Assembly: GCA_963170055.1 (NCBI GenBank)
Contig: CAUJGJ010000003.1
Location: forward strand, 780,344 to 835,343
Length of the DNA: 55,000 nt
Origin: Halisarca cf. caerulea
Lineage: Eukaryota > Porifera > Demospongiae > Chondrillida > Halisarcidae
Direction of reading: 5' to 3'
Position numbers and translations under genes: made by a program. This document shows, piece after piece, positions 10,999-22,505 of the stretch. How positions within the stretch are numbered: the first letter of the stretch is position 1; each line of letters begins with the position of its first letter. The notes beneath the pieces are model-generated. The model saw only the letters and a program-made list of their open reading frames with translations, searched no databases and was not told where the DNA came from.

Positions 10999-11089
10999 AT
11001 GGCCGAGGTGCCTACAATGGCCGATCGTTGTCCCTGCAGTGGTTGGAGACCAGCGTACCATATATCCCTGTATTCAGACCAGCTATCAG
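10999..11089 (+). CDS. Roc-COR-like GTPase gene, putative exon 1
   Basis: Thirty codons from ATG at 10999 (MAEVPTMADRCPCSGWRP at the start), ending at a donor (TCAG followed by GTATAG) in phase 1. That is the phase needed by the next exon and by nearly all others of this gene. The start lies only 35 bases right of the transposon target site. Either the promoter is in the element or further 5' exons lie upstream. No domain is recognisable. The call rests on phase agreement and position, not on similarity. Confidence 0.35.
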
Positions 11090-11410
11090 GTATAGTTGTT
11101 GTGTGATGTATTCCGTTAACTTGTCGCTTATCACGTCTGAAGTTCTCTCGAACCATACGTCTGTTCTTGTCACTGCACGCAGTCCTGTGTTTCTTCTCCA
11201 GGCGTGAAATGTAGCAATCACGTTTCACGGTTTTAGTGTTCCTTCGAAGGATGACCTGTTTGTATGCATGCGTATACTTATTCGTGTTTAACTTGTATCC
11301 CGAAACAGCCTTGCAGTGTTGAAATCCTGTACTTTTACTGAGTTTGGTGTTGTCTAGTTAGTCCGCTGTTTGGTGTCAGAGTCGTTGTGTTCTTTCGCTC
11401 ACTCGTGTAG

Positions 11411-11611
11411 TCTTAGAAGAACTACATTTCAAGGAGAACGTAATCAAAGCAACGGATTGCAGACAACTCGGGAGCTCTGAACAATGGGAGTGGAGGACAC
11501 TGTTGCCGTTAAGAGTTGTATCACAGCCACAAAGCTGTCGAAACAAAGCGCTCGCTGTCCTACAGAAGAGTGAGCTGGAGTGGAAAGATGACATTATAAA
11601 GAACCTACGGA
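11411..11611 (+). CDS. Roc-COR-like GTPase gene, putative exon 2
   Basis: Acceptor CTCGTGTAG at 11410 and donor GTGAGT at 11612. It has 2 nt, 66 codons and 1 nt, so it is a symmetrical phase-1 exon. The product is polar with alternating hydrophobic positions (ELHFKENVIKATDC near the start, SELEWKDDIIKNLR at the end), predicted helical, with no family I can name. Codon use and both splice sites look genuine. A 59-bp minisatellite begins 100 bases into the next intron. Confidence 0.5.
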
Positions 11612-11712
11612 GTGAGTTCATTGTTCTAGTTTGATGTAGTGTACTTACTTCTCTGTGAACATGTTCACTGCTGTTGTCATTTGGCTCTTCACATTTCCTA
11701 GGTAGTATACAC

Positions 11713-12063
11713 CATACACACACAGGATGGTGGTTGTAGTGGGTTATGTACACACCTGTATACAACCTGGTCATACACACAGGATGGTGGTTGTAGTGGG
11801 TTATGTACACACCTGTATACAACCTGGTCATACACACACAGGATGGTGGTTGTAGTGGGTTATGTACACACCTGTATACAACCTGGTCATACACACACAG
11901 GATGGTGGTTGTAGTGGGTTATGTACACACCTGTATACAACCTGGTCACACACACAGGATGGTGGTTGTAGTGGGTTATGTACACGACTGTATACAACCT
12001 GGTCATACACACACAGGATGGTGGTTGTAGTGGGTTATGTACACACCTGTATACAACCTGGTC
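11713..12063. repeat. 57-59-bp minisatellite in an intron
   Basis: About six copies of a unit containing ACAGGATGGTGGTTGTAGTG and TACACACCTGTATACAACC. Length varies only through the number of CA steps. Confidence 0.95.
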
Positions 12064-12369
12064 AGTTGGGTTGGTTCTGATCACTGAGTCCTACCACTTC
12101 AATGTACACATTGAACAACAGCTGACTTGCAAGTCCTCTACACTAAGCCAGGGTTGTAATGAGTGTGCTGATAACTTGGGTGAATGGTTCACTTGTGCTG
12201 TAAGAGAGCATGTATAATCATGGCTAGTGTCAGAACTAGACCACCTTTGCCTGTATAATGCCATTCTAATCCTCATTCATGATTTTACCATGTGAAGGAA
12301 CATAGGAACATATAGCCACCAGTTCAGAGCTCCTGTCCTGTCCAACATATTGCATGGTACATACTGGTA

Positions 12370-12545
12370 CAGTGAGACCTCTCTAATCTGACACTCTGTG
12401 GGGCTTGAAAAGAACCTCAAATTAGGAGGTTGTCAGGTTACAGAGTGACTCTTAGCATACTTCAATATGGTGACTGTACCTCATCAGATGGTCGGGTAAA
12501 GAGAATGTCGGATTACAGAGGTGTCGGATTACAGAGGTTTCACTG
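12370..12545. mobile_element. 176-bp pogo/Tigger-like MITE
   Basis: Flanked by TA on both sides. The inverted ends read CAGTGAGACCTCTCTAATCT on the left and, complemented, CAGTGAAACCTCTGTAATCC on the right, the usual form of pogo-like ends. No coding capacity. Confidence 0.8.
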
Positions 12546-12930
12546 TATGTTGTATTTGATGCATGGTGTTCTCTGAACTTTGCAACAGGACTCACTAGCA
12601 TGCTTGCCATGCATGCAGATCCACCTTCACCAATCCTACAGGTGAAGTGGATCTCAGGGACAATCATAATGGATGCATTCTACAATGTATTCATGTGTGC
12701 TGGGTCCTATCTTGAGAGTGGATACTTGTAGATCACCAACCAAAGCATCTACATCTGTATTCATGCACTGCGGCCTCTCATTGTTTGAGATTGTGTTGTG
12801 TGAATACTGTTTGATATTGTGTACTGTTTGATGTTGTGTTGTGTACTGTTTGGTGTTGTATTGTGTACTGTTTGATGTTGTGTTATGTATTGTTTGATGT
12901 TGTGTTGTTTCTGATTGTCAATAACTGCAG

Positions 12931-13116
12931 TGTTGGTAGAATTGGGTGAGATGGGGATACTAAATCATGAAAATATTGAGGAAATAAAGAAAATGAAGGG
13001 AAACTTGTTGTTCAGACTACTAGTGATCCTTTGCAGTAAGGATTCAGATATCATAACAAAGTCAGCAGAGGTTGTGACAAAACATGGGTACACTTACCTT
13101 GAGAAGGCATTACTGG
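12931..13116 (+). CDS. Roc-COR-like GTPase gene, helical exon (61 codons)
   Basis: Acceptor AATAACTGCAG at 12930, donor GTAAGT at 13117. It has 2 nt, 61 codons and 1 nt, phase 1 at both ends. The peptide has a regular helical pattern: LVELGEMGILNHENIEEIKK, then LLFRLLVILC, then EVVTKHGYTYLEKALL. Length and pattern recall one death-fold-like helical unit, and its length equals that of the exon at 19320. Sequence similarity between the two is slight (ending HGY versus YGY, then a Leu-rich end), so common origin is only suggested. Confidence 0.65.
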
Positions 13117-14279
13117 GTAAGTTGTGTAGTATTGCCAATGTCTTATTGCATACCAATCTATCTGCCATCCTATACTTGATGCTGTGAAGTGTAACTTTTG
13201 ATGGAGACCATTACATGTACATGTACATGACTGATTGTGTGTACTGCACTGTTGTGGTTGGTTCATGTGTGCATGCACATTTCATGTGTTCAGTACAAAT
13301 TGTAAGATCTGCACATTCTACGGGTAAACGGTTTTCAAAAAGTGGTGCTATTACGTACAGGTTTCCAGCAAACCAGAGTGTTTTGTGCCATAACTTGCTT
13401 AGTGTTAATTATGCAGTATGCACACACCTTTGTATAAACATATTCATAGAAGGGTCTTGCTACAAGATGTTGCCTGTCCACGGAGGATTCTTGCACCGCA
13501 GTGTCATTGAAAAGTTCCCACTTTGTAATCGTGATACCAATATATTACGATATGTCTACAACTACGATACGATGAAGTTACTATAAATCATGATACGAAG
13601 AGATAACGATTATTCTGTGTTTAGAATCAACCAACATTACAATATCCTTAATAATAAGAATAAAGTGTTGGTATGTGACGTATGCATGAGGAGTTCTGCA
13701 ATTTCTGCTTGCAATTGTGTGAGAGCCACTTAGGGCAAGGTTTGCAACAAGCATATAGTTTTGTATTTGCAGTGAGAGACTCCCAGCAGACTCATCCTTG
13801 GAAACTACACTTTGCCGTTGCTATCGGCAATGAAGTGTAAGAGAGTTGGTAATTCTTGTAACTGGGTGAATGCAGTTCCTTTATTTGCTCATGTATTGTA
13901 GTCTGTCCCTTTGTACTTCTTAGCAAAATATGCCGTTCCCACTCCTTGTGGTGCTCAGCCCTTTGAACTGAAGTTTCTTACAAATAGAGGGTGTGTCTAG
14001 ACCATTCTTGTGCCATCGTCCACTTTGCTTAGTTGGAATACTATTATTCCTCACTCGCACGGGAAATATTACTTAGGAAACCTTATGCAGCGAATGAATG
14101 AGGTATAAATATAGAGATGTGCATATTTTCAGAAATAATGATTAAAATATGATTTCATCCTAATCATCATCTGATCGTTATATGATACATTTTCCATCAA
14201 CATACTATGATCGTACTATCATAATGTGATGAAAGGTGTTAACGATTGCAATATGATATGGGAACTATTTTGTGACAAG
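13117..14279. other. intron, nothing recognised
   Basis: AT-rich intron sequence. ORFs of up to 123 codons here have no splice support or family resemblance. Confidence 0.5.
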
Positions 14280-14281
14280 TA

Positions 14282-15237
14282 CACTGCCCTCCAAAGGAAT
14301 GTTAACAGTGACGTCATGTAACAAATAACGGCAACGATGTATGCTTGAATCTAAATTTCAATACTAATGTCTACTGCATGTATTTGATAGCATTTCTTTC
14401 ATTTCTGTTGCTAAAGAGCCATTTTGTGCTGCTGTAAAACTCTGAAGTCGTCGGAATCGAATGAGGAGTTAATTGAAAGTGTTCCAATGCGAAGATGTTG
14501 CACAAATGCGGGTACTATATATTAGTGAATTTTCATGAATTTGCACAGGTAGCTAGATACTCTGCAACAACAACATGTCCAAGTCTTCCTGCATTCCCAA
14601 AAGCCCATTTTATAGGCATAGGATGCTCTGTTCGGTTCTGGGACAGTTATTTGGGTCCTGATAAGGGGACAAATGTGGGGTGCAGTCAACACTGAACCAC
14701 GTTTCATCTGAGCCTTTTAATGAACAATTATTTCCTATTACTTCCCCAAACGATCAAATCTCACACCAAAATAACGTTACCTATCATTTTTCTTACTCCA
14801 CTATTCCAAACTTCAGAATGAAAAATCGTCGGTGAGAACGATAAATTGGATCAGTTATAAGAGGACCGCAACAAGTGCTGATCTTGATCCTGTGGAGTAT
14901 GTGGGATGTTTTGTCACATTTGATTCAAGATGATTGTCCTAGAACCTTTGATGAACTGTGGCAGTGTTTCGTTTGGTGGGAGGTTTAAAATATGTGCACA
15001 ATTCACAACGATCTTATCGACAGCGTGCCTGACTGTATGCAAGCATATCAACCATTAAGGAGGAGGAAAGTATTTTTTTGACAATTTCCAATATTCCTCA
15101 ACATTTCAGGCACAGATAGTAATAGTTATTCACCAATATTTTATAGGGTGAAGGTAAATCAGTCCTCTTTATTGTGCTTGTTGTCACTGCCATTTTCTTT
15201 GATGACATCAATGTTAACTTTCTTTTGGAGGGCAGTG
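14282..15237 (+). mobile_element. degraded Tc1-like transposon
   Basis: The ends are inverted (CACTGCCCTCCAAAGGAATG on the left; CACTGCCCTCCAAAAGAAAG, complemented, on the right) and TA lies on both sides. Around 14875-15060 a broken plus-strand frame reads DLDPVEYVWD, then FDELW and DSVPDCMQA. This matches the C-terminal part of Tc1 transposases, whose usual form is DLNPIEHLWD. The N-terminal part cannot be recognised. At 956 bp it is shorter than an intact Tc1 element and carries several stops, so it is dead. Confidence 0.8.
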
Positions 15238-15239
15238 TA

Positions 15240-16296
15240 TACATTGTAGAACTTGCTATTCAGCAGATGTTACAGCTGTAGTTCAGTTGCTGTTGTTTTG
15301 TTGTCAGATTCCACTGGTTATCGATTGTTGTCTTCATATCATCATACAGTGGGGACGCTACCACATCCTGGACTTTTAGTGAGGATTTCTATCTACTGGT
15401 AGTTTTCAGATGTTATAACCCTCAACTTCAGTACACGATGCCCTACTAACGATAACTAGGAACCCACATTAGAATATCTTGTCCCAAACAATGATAATAA
15501 AGGACTTGTGAACAGAACTTTGAATCTTGCTGTATGCCGAACCAATCTCAGTAATGTGAATTCTGACTGTGACACAGTCCCATTACTTTGTCCCACACAT
15601 TAAAGGTGCAAATTGAACTGAATCCTCAGACCTGTCCCCACCAGATTGTCTTGATAAAATCTGCCTGCCTGCATGTGGTACAAAATGGTCGTTAGGAATC
15701 TGACAGGTGGAACATTCAGTGTTTTAATGATTTGTACCGTACTTCATGCATACACTTCAGTTTGGGGGAAGTCCCTTTGGATGTAAAAAGCTAAATAGTA
15801 ACTGGCTTATATGCTCAGTTAGTTGCTGTATGTTAAACCATGTAGAAAATGAACAGATTTCCACTAACCACATACAAAGCTGGTGCATGCTTGAATGCAG
15901 GTGATGATTTGATGTGGCATGTGTTGTAGATGTGGTGTTTGCTAACAGTTATGAAGTTGTGTGATTTGGACAGCAAAAAGTGGGTCTTGTAGGACTGACC
16001 AACACTCCAGTATGTATCTCATGTAGTATATAGTCACTGTGGTCTATTTCTGCTACCTGTACTGAAAGGTTGTGAGCATGTTTTAGTGTTTGTACTACAC
16101 TGTTCAGTGGGTGGGTGTTGAGTGGGAAAGTAGAATTATTGACTTAACATGTAAGTATATCTGGTATATGGTATTATTTTATTTAAAGGTCTTTATTCTT
16201 GAAAAGAATGTTAGTAGGCTCTGTGAACCTTTTGTGACTTTTTCATATAAAAGTATATACAAAGAGATTGAAACTGTTTGTACAAAAGAATTCTAA
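15240..16296. other. intron, nothing recognised
   Basis: No ORF with splice support and no terminal repeats. Confidence 0.5.
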
Positions 16297-17705
16297 AAAT
16301 AAATAAATAAAATTTTAAGAAAATGAAGTTCAGAATTTACATTGAAGAATTAGTACATGCAGCAATAAAAATAATTAAATAAGATTTGATTAAGCAGAGT
16401 AAGGGATGGAATACAAAAGATAATTACAATGAAGAAGTCATTAGAAAAAGTAGTCTTTACAAAGTTTTGAGAACGCCCTGAAGTCTGTACAAGTTCTCAT
16501 CTTATCAGGAAGAGACCGCCACAATGAAGCACCAGAGAAGCTGAAGGCCTTTTGTCCGAAGCTGGTTCTCGAGGGAGGCAGATTTATTTGGTGGGTGGAA
16601 GAGGAGCGTGTGTTATAGTGAGAGGAGGGGGAAGAGAAAAGTTGGGAAAGATAAGAAGGAGACTTGGAAGACAAGCATTTGAATACAGTTTGAGCCAAGT
16701 GGAGATTTCTTCTGGCAGAGAGAGTAGAAAGACCAAGTTCAGAACGAGCAGCAGAAGCAGAATAATCTCTACGCTTACGAAGGACAGTACGACAAGCAAA
16801 GTTTAGTAGAGTTTCCAAGCGAAGAGCTTCATCCTTAGTACACCCAGACCAGGCAACATTGCAATAGTCAAAGGAAGGAAGAATGTAAGATTTTATTTAG
16901 ATACAGAAGAAGGAGGGGCTGAGGGAGAAACCAAGAGAGACGACGTAAAAGGTGGAGGCTACGGGTGACCTTGTTACAAACTAAATTGATGTGATCGGAC
17001 CATGTCAGAGTGTCATTGACCAAGACTCCAAGAAACTTAAAGGACTGAACCTGTTCTACATGCACATCATCAATTCTCAACACCAGCTTACTGTCAACCT
17101 TCTTCCTAGCAGAATGTATTAACATACTCTTTGTTTTAAGGGTGTTTAGTTTCAAACCATTTTGTTGTAGCCACAAGTTTGCCAGGTCAAGAGTTACTTG
17201 AAGAGAAGAGTTAATAGAAGGAAGATTGTCACTAATGATAAAGATAGTGGTGTCATCAGCAAACAGTACAGTTGAATCAGGAGGAAGAACAGAAGGAAGA
17301 TCATTTATGAAGGTATAGAAGAGGGTGGGACCAAGTATTGAGCCTTGGGGAACGCCGGAGCTGGGGAAACCAAGTGAAGAATAAGAGTTTTCGACCCGAG
17401 TAACATGAGAGCGGTTGGAGAGATAGGACCTAAACCAGGAGATTGTGGAAGGAGACAGACCAAAGCGAGAAAGTTTAAGCAGGAGAAGATCATGTGGGAC
17501 AGTATCAAAGGCTTTGGAAATGTCTAGAAACACTACTCCTACATATTTTTTGTTATCAAGAGCTTTGTACCACTTATCCAGGCAATGAAGAAGAAGAGTT
17601 TGCGTAGAGTGAGATGGACGGAAGCCAGACTGGAGGGGAAAGAGAAGGTTGTTTGAGTTGAGATGAGAAGAAAGTTGTTGCTGGAGAAGAAAGTTGTTGC
17701 TGGAT
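16297..17705 (-). mobile_element. 5'-truncated CR1/L2-like LINE
   Basis: Minus-strand reverse transcriptase (RT) remnant. It reads, in order: QSGFRPSHSTQT (about 17630), FLDISKAFDTVPHDLLLLKL (17533), GVPQGSILGP, VLFADDTTIF (the catalytic FADD box), LKFLGVLV-type thumb sequence, then the C-terminal tail to a stop at 16441. There is one break at about 16820-16868, where the frame is interrupted. The endonuclease and N-terminal parts are missing, as is usual after incomplete reverse transcription. The 3' end is AT-rich with TTTA steps in place of a poly(A). It lies antisense within an intron of the GTPase gene. Confidence 0.85.
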
Positions 17706-18089
17706 ATACCCTATTTGTTCAAATAGAAGCCCCGACCTCTATTTCCTTCTGAAAGGTTTTGACCTGGCCTCCATTTGAGCCCGGCCATAATATATTATTC
17801 GTAATTATAGGTATTTATTGCTTCGTATAATTGGAATAGACCACGATAATTTGATAGCTTAAGAAACCACTGAAACTCACTAAAACCACATTTGATGACA
17901 ATAGTGAGACAAGACTTGTACAACTATGCTTACATATTGCAATATCACTTGTGTGACTGCTGACTATTGACCACTGAGCGACCGTGGATCGATTGACCGA
18001 GTGAGAGAGGGTGAGTCATTAGACTTTTACGGAAAGAACTGTATACACTATATGGCCGACACCATCAGTGAGAGGTGTGTGTGGACATG
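17706..18089. other. intron; small inverted word at 17710-17750
   Basis: TTCAAATAGAAGCCCC and CCTCTATTT form a weak hairpin, possibly the edge of a small element. Otherwise nothing recognised. Confidence 0.3.
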
Positions 18090-18240
18090 AACAGTTGACT
18101 ACACATTCCTGCAATACATGAGTGTTGATTTGGTCTCTCTGAATGCAAATTACCATTCTGTACATTCTCACAGCATACAATGTTCAGAGAATTATGTTTA
18201 CATAACATACAGCATTGGTTCCATTGTTTACAGGAAACAG

Positions 18241-18282
18241 TTCAACACACACACACACACATGTATGCGCACACAAACACAT

Positions 18283-18354
<72 letters not shown>

Positions 18355-18374
18355 ACACACACTTACACACACAC

Positions 18375-18422
<48 letters not shown>

Positions 18423-18446
18423 GCGCACACACACACATACACACAT
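18241..18446. repeat. CA microsatellite (copy A)
   Basis: Long CA tract with a few ACGC steps. Its counterpart in copy B is 19832-19919. Confidence 0.95.
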
Positions 18447-18965
18447 AATGTTGATGCAGTATACTGTCCTTTCAATGTGCATATATCAGATGACCAACCA
18501 GCACTACATTATGTATAGTGTCATTTGTCTGGACCCCATTTCCTGCTATAGGGTATACAGTCTTACAAAAGTACATGCAGTTCTGTACATTGTTTGTATT
18601 TGTCCCTTCCATGTTTGTATCCATGCTATCTATAGTGTCCATAGTTCTGAGCTGACATCAGAGACACACTACCTCTGTATAGCAAGCCATGTTTATCTGT
18701 CTGTTGTGGCCACTCATCACTTGTCACAGTACACTGTGTACAAGGTACATTGTGTGGTATCAGTATTGGTCCAGGTAGTATTGAAAGACTGCTTAATATG
18801 CAGCTATACATACTGAGTATGTATGGTTGGAGGTGTGAGGAACACTGTAGTTCCTTCTTGTACTCGAAACAGCATTTCTGTGACATAACAAGAAAATATA
18901 AGCTCTGTCCTTTACCAGTGTGATGTACTAGGTGTAAATGTATCTTCATCAACTAGTAATGTTAA

Positions 18966-19003
18966 TGTGTGTGTGTGTGTGTGCGTGTGTGTGTGCGTGT
19001 GTG

Positions 19004-19096
<93 letters not shown>

Positions 19097-19115
19097 CTAT
19101 TTGCTTGCGTGCGTG
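18966..19115. repeat. TG then TGCG microsatellite
   Basis: TG repeats passing into GTGC tetramers. A shorter TG tract with TATG steps stands at the equivalent place in copy B (20150-20190). Confidence 0.95.
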
Positions 19116-19319
19116 TGTGTGTATTTGTGTATGTCCATGTGTGTATGTGTTTGAGTGTAGGGGGATGGATTGGTACATAGACACATCAGATTTTCCAATG
19201 ATGGCCACTAGCTCTTCTCAGTTTCCTTCAGTGAAACTAGTCTATTGTTTGTGTTCTGTACATACAACATGTACATTACATCTACCCACATCTTGACCTG
19301 CTGTTCTCTTGTCTTCTAG

Positions 19320-19505
19320 TTATGGCTAAGCTGAGAAGATTGAAGTCCTTATCAGTTGAGGAAGCCATAGCAGTTTGGAAGGACTACAGGGAGTGGGAAG
19401 CCAACCTAGTGCCTGTGGCTGCCACCAAAGACAGAAGTACAGTCCAGAACATTGCATCTGTAATGGATACATATGGGTATTCAGAGGAGTGTAGAGTACT
19501 GAAAG
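19320..19505 (+). CDS. Roc-COR-like GTPase gene, duplicated exon copy A (61 codons)
   Basis: Acceptor TTGTCTTCTAG at 19319, donor GTATGT at 19506. It has 2 nt, 61 codons and 1 nt, phase 1 at both ends. The peptide begins MAKLRRLKSLSVEEAIAVW and includes DYREWEANLVPV and SVMDTYGYSEECRVLK. It is predicted helical and of unknown family. It is 186 nt long, the same as the exon at 12931. The exon at 20354 is its close duplicate. Joining to the preceding exon gives Val at the split codon. Confidence 0.75.
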
Positions 19506-19831
19506 GTATGTGAAAGGAGGGAGGACTGTAAGTATTGTGATGTTTGAATGTTTGTATCAATCTTGAGTTAACATATTCAACTACACCAAACATAGTCTTG
19601 TGAGTGTACATATACTTGGTATATACTTGATGTCTCACACCATCATAGAGTGAGGTGCATATGTGGGTGTGTATTGTACCATAACAGTTGACTACACATT
19701 CCTGCAATACATCAGTGTTGATCTGGTCTCTCTGAATGCAAACTACCATTCTGTACATCCTCACAGTAAACAAGGTTCAGATGATTATGTTTACATAACA
19801 TACAGCATTGGTTCCATTGGTCAAACAGTTC

Positions 19832-19919
<88 letters not shown>
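19832..19919. repeat. CA microsatellite (copy B)
   Basis: Uninterrupted CA tract within duplicated copy B. Confidence 0.95.
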
Positions 19920-19921
<2 letters not shown>

Positions 19922-20353
19922 GGTGATGCAGTATACTGTCCTTTAATATCAGATGACCAACCAGCCCTACATTATGTATAGTGTCATTTGTCTGGACCCC
20001 ATTTCCTGCTATAGGGTATACAGTCTTACAAAAGTACATGCAGTTCTGTACATTGTTTGTATTTGTCCCTTCAATGTTTGTATCCATGTTCTTACCTGAC
20101 ATCAGAGACACACTACCTCTGTATAGCAAGCCATGTTTGTCTAACTTTATGTGTGTGTGTGTATGTGTGTGTGTGTGTATGTGTGTGAAAGTAGTGAGAT
20201 ATACACGTATGGTTATATTTAAATATTCCAATGATGGCCACCAGCTCTTTCTAGTCTCCTTCAGTGAAGCTAGTCTATTGTTTGTGTTGTGTACATACAA
20301 CATGTACATTACATCTACCCACATCTTGACCTGCTGTTTCTCTTGCCTTGTAG

Positions 20354-20575
20354 TTATGGCTAAGCTTAAAGCTTCAAACTGTTTATCAGTTGAGGAAGCC
20401 ATAGCAGTTTGGAAGGACTACAGGGGGTGGGGAGCCAAGCTAGTACCTGTGGACTACAGGAGGTGGGAAGCCAACCTAGTGTCTGTGGCTGCCACCAAAG
20501 ACATCAGGACAGTCAAGAGCATTGCATCTGTAATGGATACACATGGGTATTCAGAGGAGTGTAGAGTACTGAAAG
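20354..20575 (+). CDS. Roc-COR-like GTPase gene, duplicated exon copy B (73 codons)
   Basis: Near copy of the 19320 exon with the same acceptor and donor (GTATGT). It is 36 nt longer because a 12-residue segment is repeated in tandem: DYRGWGAKLVPV then DYRRWEANLVSV. The insertion keeps the frame and both copies stay open, which argues that both exons are or were recently coding. Phase 1 at both ends lets it be added or skipped without harm. The two exons may be used together or as alternatives. Confidence 0.75.
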
Positions 20576-20990
20576 GTATGTGAAAGGAGGGAGGACTGTA
20601 AGTATTGTGATGTTTGAATGTTTGTATCAATCTTGAGTTAACATATTCAACTACACCAAACATAGTCTTGTGAGTGTACATATACTTGGTATATACTTGA
20701 TGTCTCACACCATCATACAGTGAGGTGCATAATTATGTGGATGTGTATTGTACCATAACAGTTGACTACACATTCCTGCAATACATGAGTGTTGATTTGG
20801 TCTCTCTGAATGCAAACTACCATCCTGTACATGCTCACAGCATACAATGTTGTGCTACTTCTGTCAGGATTTTTGAGATTGCTATATAGAATTTGAATGT
20901 TCTCTATATTGCTATTGGATTGCGCTAGATCGATTGCGGCTGTCCATCCTCTAGAGACTCACTCATGACCAAGAAACATTGCTCCTGTGC

Positions 20991-21020
20991 TATGGCGATG
21001 TGGAAGAAGACCCTGGACCA
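20991..21020 (+). other. 2A-like ribosome-skipping motif (Asn to Asp)
   Basis: Frame reads LLLCYGDVEEDPGP. Functional 2A sequences end D-V/I-E-x-N-P-G-P. Here Asn is Asp, a single A-to-G change that would be expected to abolish skipping. 2A-like peptides are known upstream of the endonuclease in several CR1/L2-type LINEs of invertebrates, which fits its place here. Confidence 0.6.
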
Positions 21021-21670
21021 CCCACTGCTGCTGTGAACAAGCCTGACAAGATGCAGCTTGATTTATGTAAATGCTCACAGCTTACTTTTCCCTGACTAAA
21101 CTATTGGATTGCTGATCGTGAGGTTCACTTTCCTGGTTACTGCTTGTTTCATTCTGATAGAAATCAGTGTGGTGTTGGTGTTGCCATTTATTGTGCTGAA
21201 AATTAGCCCTGTTCCCGCTTGTGTGATGGTACCTCTTCAAATGGTGATGAATTCCTATGGATTTCCGTGAAGTCTAGTTGTTTGAATTCCCTTGCTTTTG
21301 GTTGTTTCTATCGCCCTCCTACTGTGGCATTCCAGTCCATTGTTGAAGTGTGTGACAGTATTGAGAATATGATGTAGTCTCACAAGTATGTGGTGGTATG
21401 TGGCGACTTCAACATAGACTTGCTAGACCTGAGCAAATGTCACTCCAAAACCCTGTAGAATTTCATTACGTCCCACTCTCTTATCCAGCCCATCTCTTCT
21501 CCAACTCATTTCTCCTGTTCTTCTGCTTCAGGATCTATCTCCTTGTTGCTCCTCCCGATGTTCTCATATTGCTAACTCTTCTCTACTTGACCCTGCACTC
21601 TCTGACCATCTCCCCATCATCCTATGCATCAACTCATCCCTCCCCCATCCCTAACTAACCCTCATCACTC

Positions 21671-22401
21671 TGCATGTGGGACATGTCCACGCTAATTCCG
21701 AGGTGTGAAAATTTCGGTCTTTTTTCCAGCTTCTGTTCTCAACTTGTAGTAGATGCAGGAGTCAAACAAGGGATCAAGATGTAGGCAGACATGTAAATGT
21801 TCGTACGATTACCTTCTTGGAAGGCTTGCTTTTATCGCCAAGAAGCTACTGAGGTTTTCCTAACCCCTACTGAAAAGCGAAACGCTCTGGGTGCTACCTG
21901 GCGGAACGCTTCCAAGACTATTTTTTAACATAAATCGCTATAACAAAACATTTACTAACTTTTCCATGTGGGTGAGTTGACCGTTCCTTTCCAAAGCCGA
22001 GATCTGATCCATTGGGCCTCAAAAGCCAACATTCAAGCTCCTGTAACTTGCAACAGGAACAAAATCTCTCTCTCACCCACATGGAAAAGTTGTATATTTC
22101 CAATGGCTCGAAGTTGACACCAAGAAACTGTCTCCAGCTTGTTCCCTCGCGTAGCACCCAGCTGAAAACTATGATTCAGAAGAAACATCGAGTTAGGTCA
22201 CAAGCAAGCATGTGACAGAGCAACCGTGACGACAGAAAATGTCACTAAACGCGGATTCGCCATTCGTATACGCCCGAATATTAGTTCGAATCACGAGATA
22301 ACTGTGTGACTAATAACTTGTAAGCGCCCAAAAATTACAATTTATCGCTATGCAAACTGGGAAGCGCTATCATAACAGATCCTGGACATGTCCCACATGC
22401 G
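21671..22401. mobile_element. 731-bp Mutator-like non-autonomous element
   Basis: Inserted in the LINE with a perfect 9-bp target duplication, TCATCACTC, at 21662-21670 and 22402-22410. Inverted ends TGCATGTGGGACATGTCC and CGCATGTGGGACATGTCC differ only at the first base. An internal inverted pair (AACTTTTCCATGTGGGTGAG near 21956 and its complement near 22072) adds a stem. A 9-bp duplication is the Mutator-superfamily size. No transposase. Confidence 0.85.
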
Positions 22402-22505
22402 TCATCACTCATTCAAACACTTCTCCAAGCCCAGCTTTCAAGAAGATTTGTCATTTGTTCCCTGGAGTATCTTGTAGAATCTTTGATAGCCCTGATGACA
22501 AAGTA

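Larger units (their letters stand above)
18090..20855 (+). repeat. tandem segmental duplication carrying an exon (copies A, B and partial C)
   Basis: AACAGTTGACTACACATTCC and the following 150 bases recur at 18090, 19682 and 20757. Copies A (to about 19660) and B (to about 20755) both run through a CA tract, shared intron sequence and a coding exon. B lacks about 430 bases present in A. Copy C is cut after about 95 bases at 20855 by inserted LINE sequence, and its continuation (GGTTCAGAGGATTATGTGCA) resumes at 26955. Confidence 0.9.

Noticed and set aside
18118..18816. 232-codon ORF over the CA tract in duplicated copy A
   Set aside because: It runs through a microsatellite and intron sequence, and the frame is not kept in copy B.
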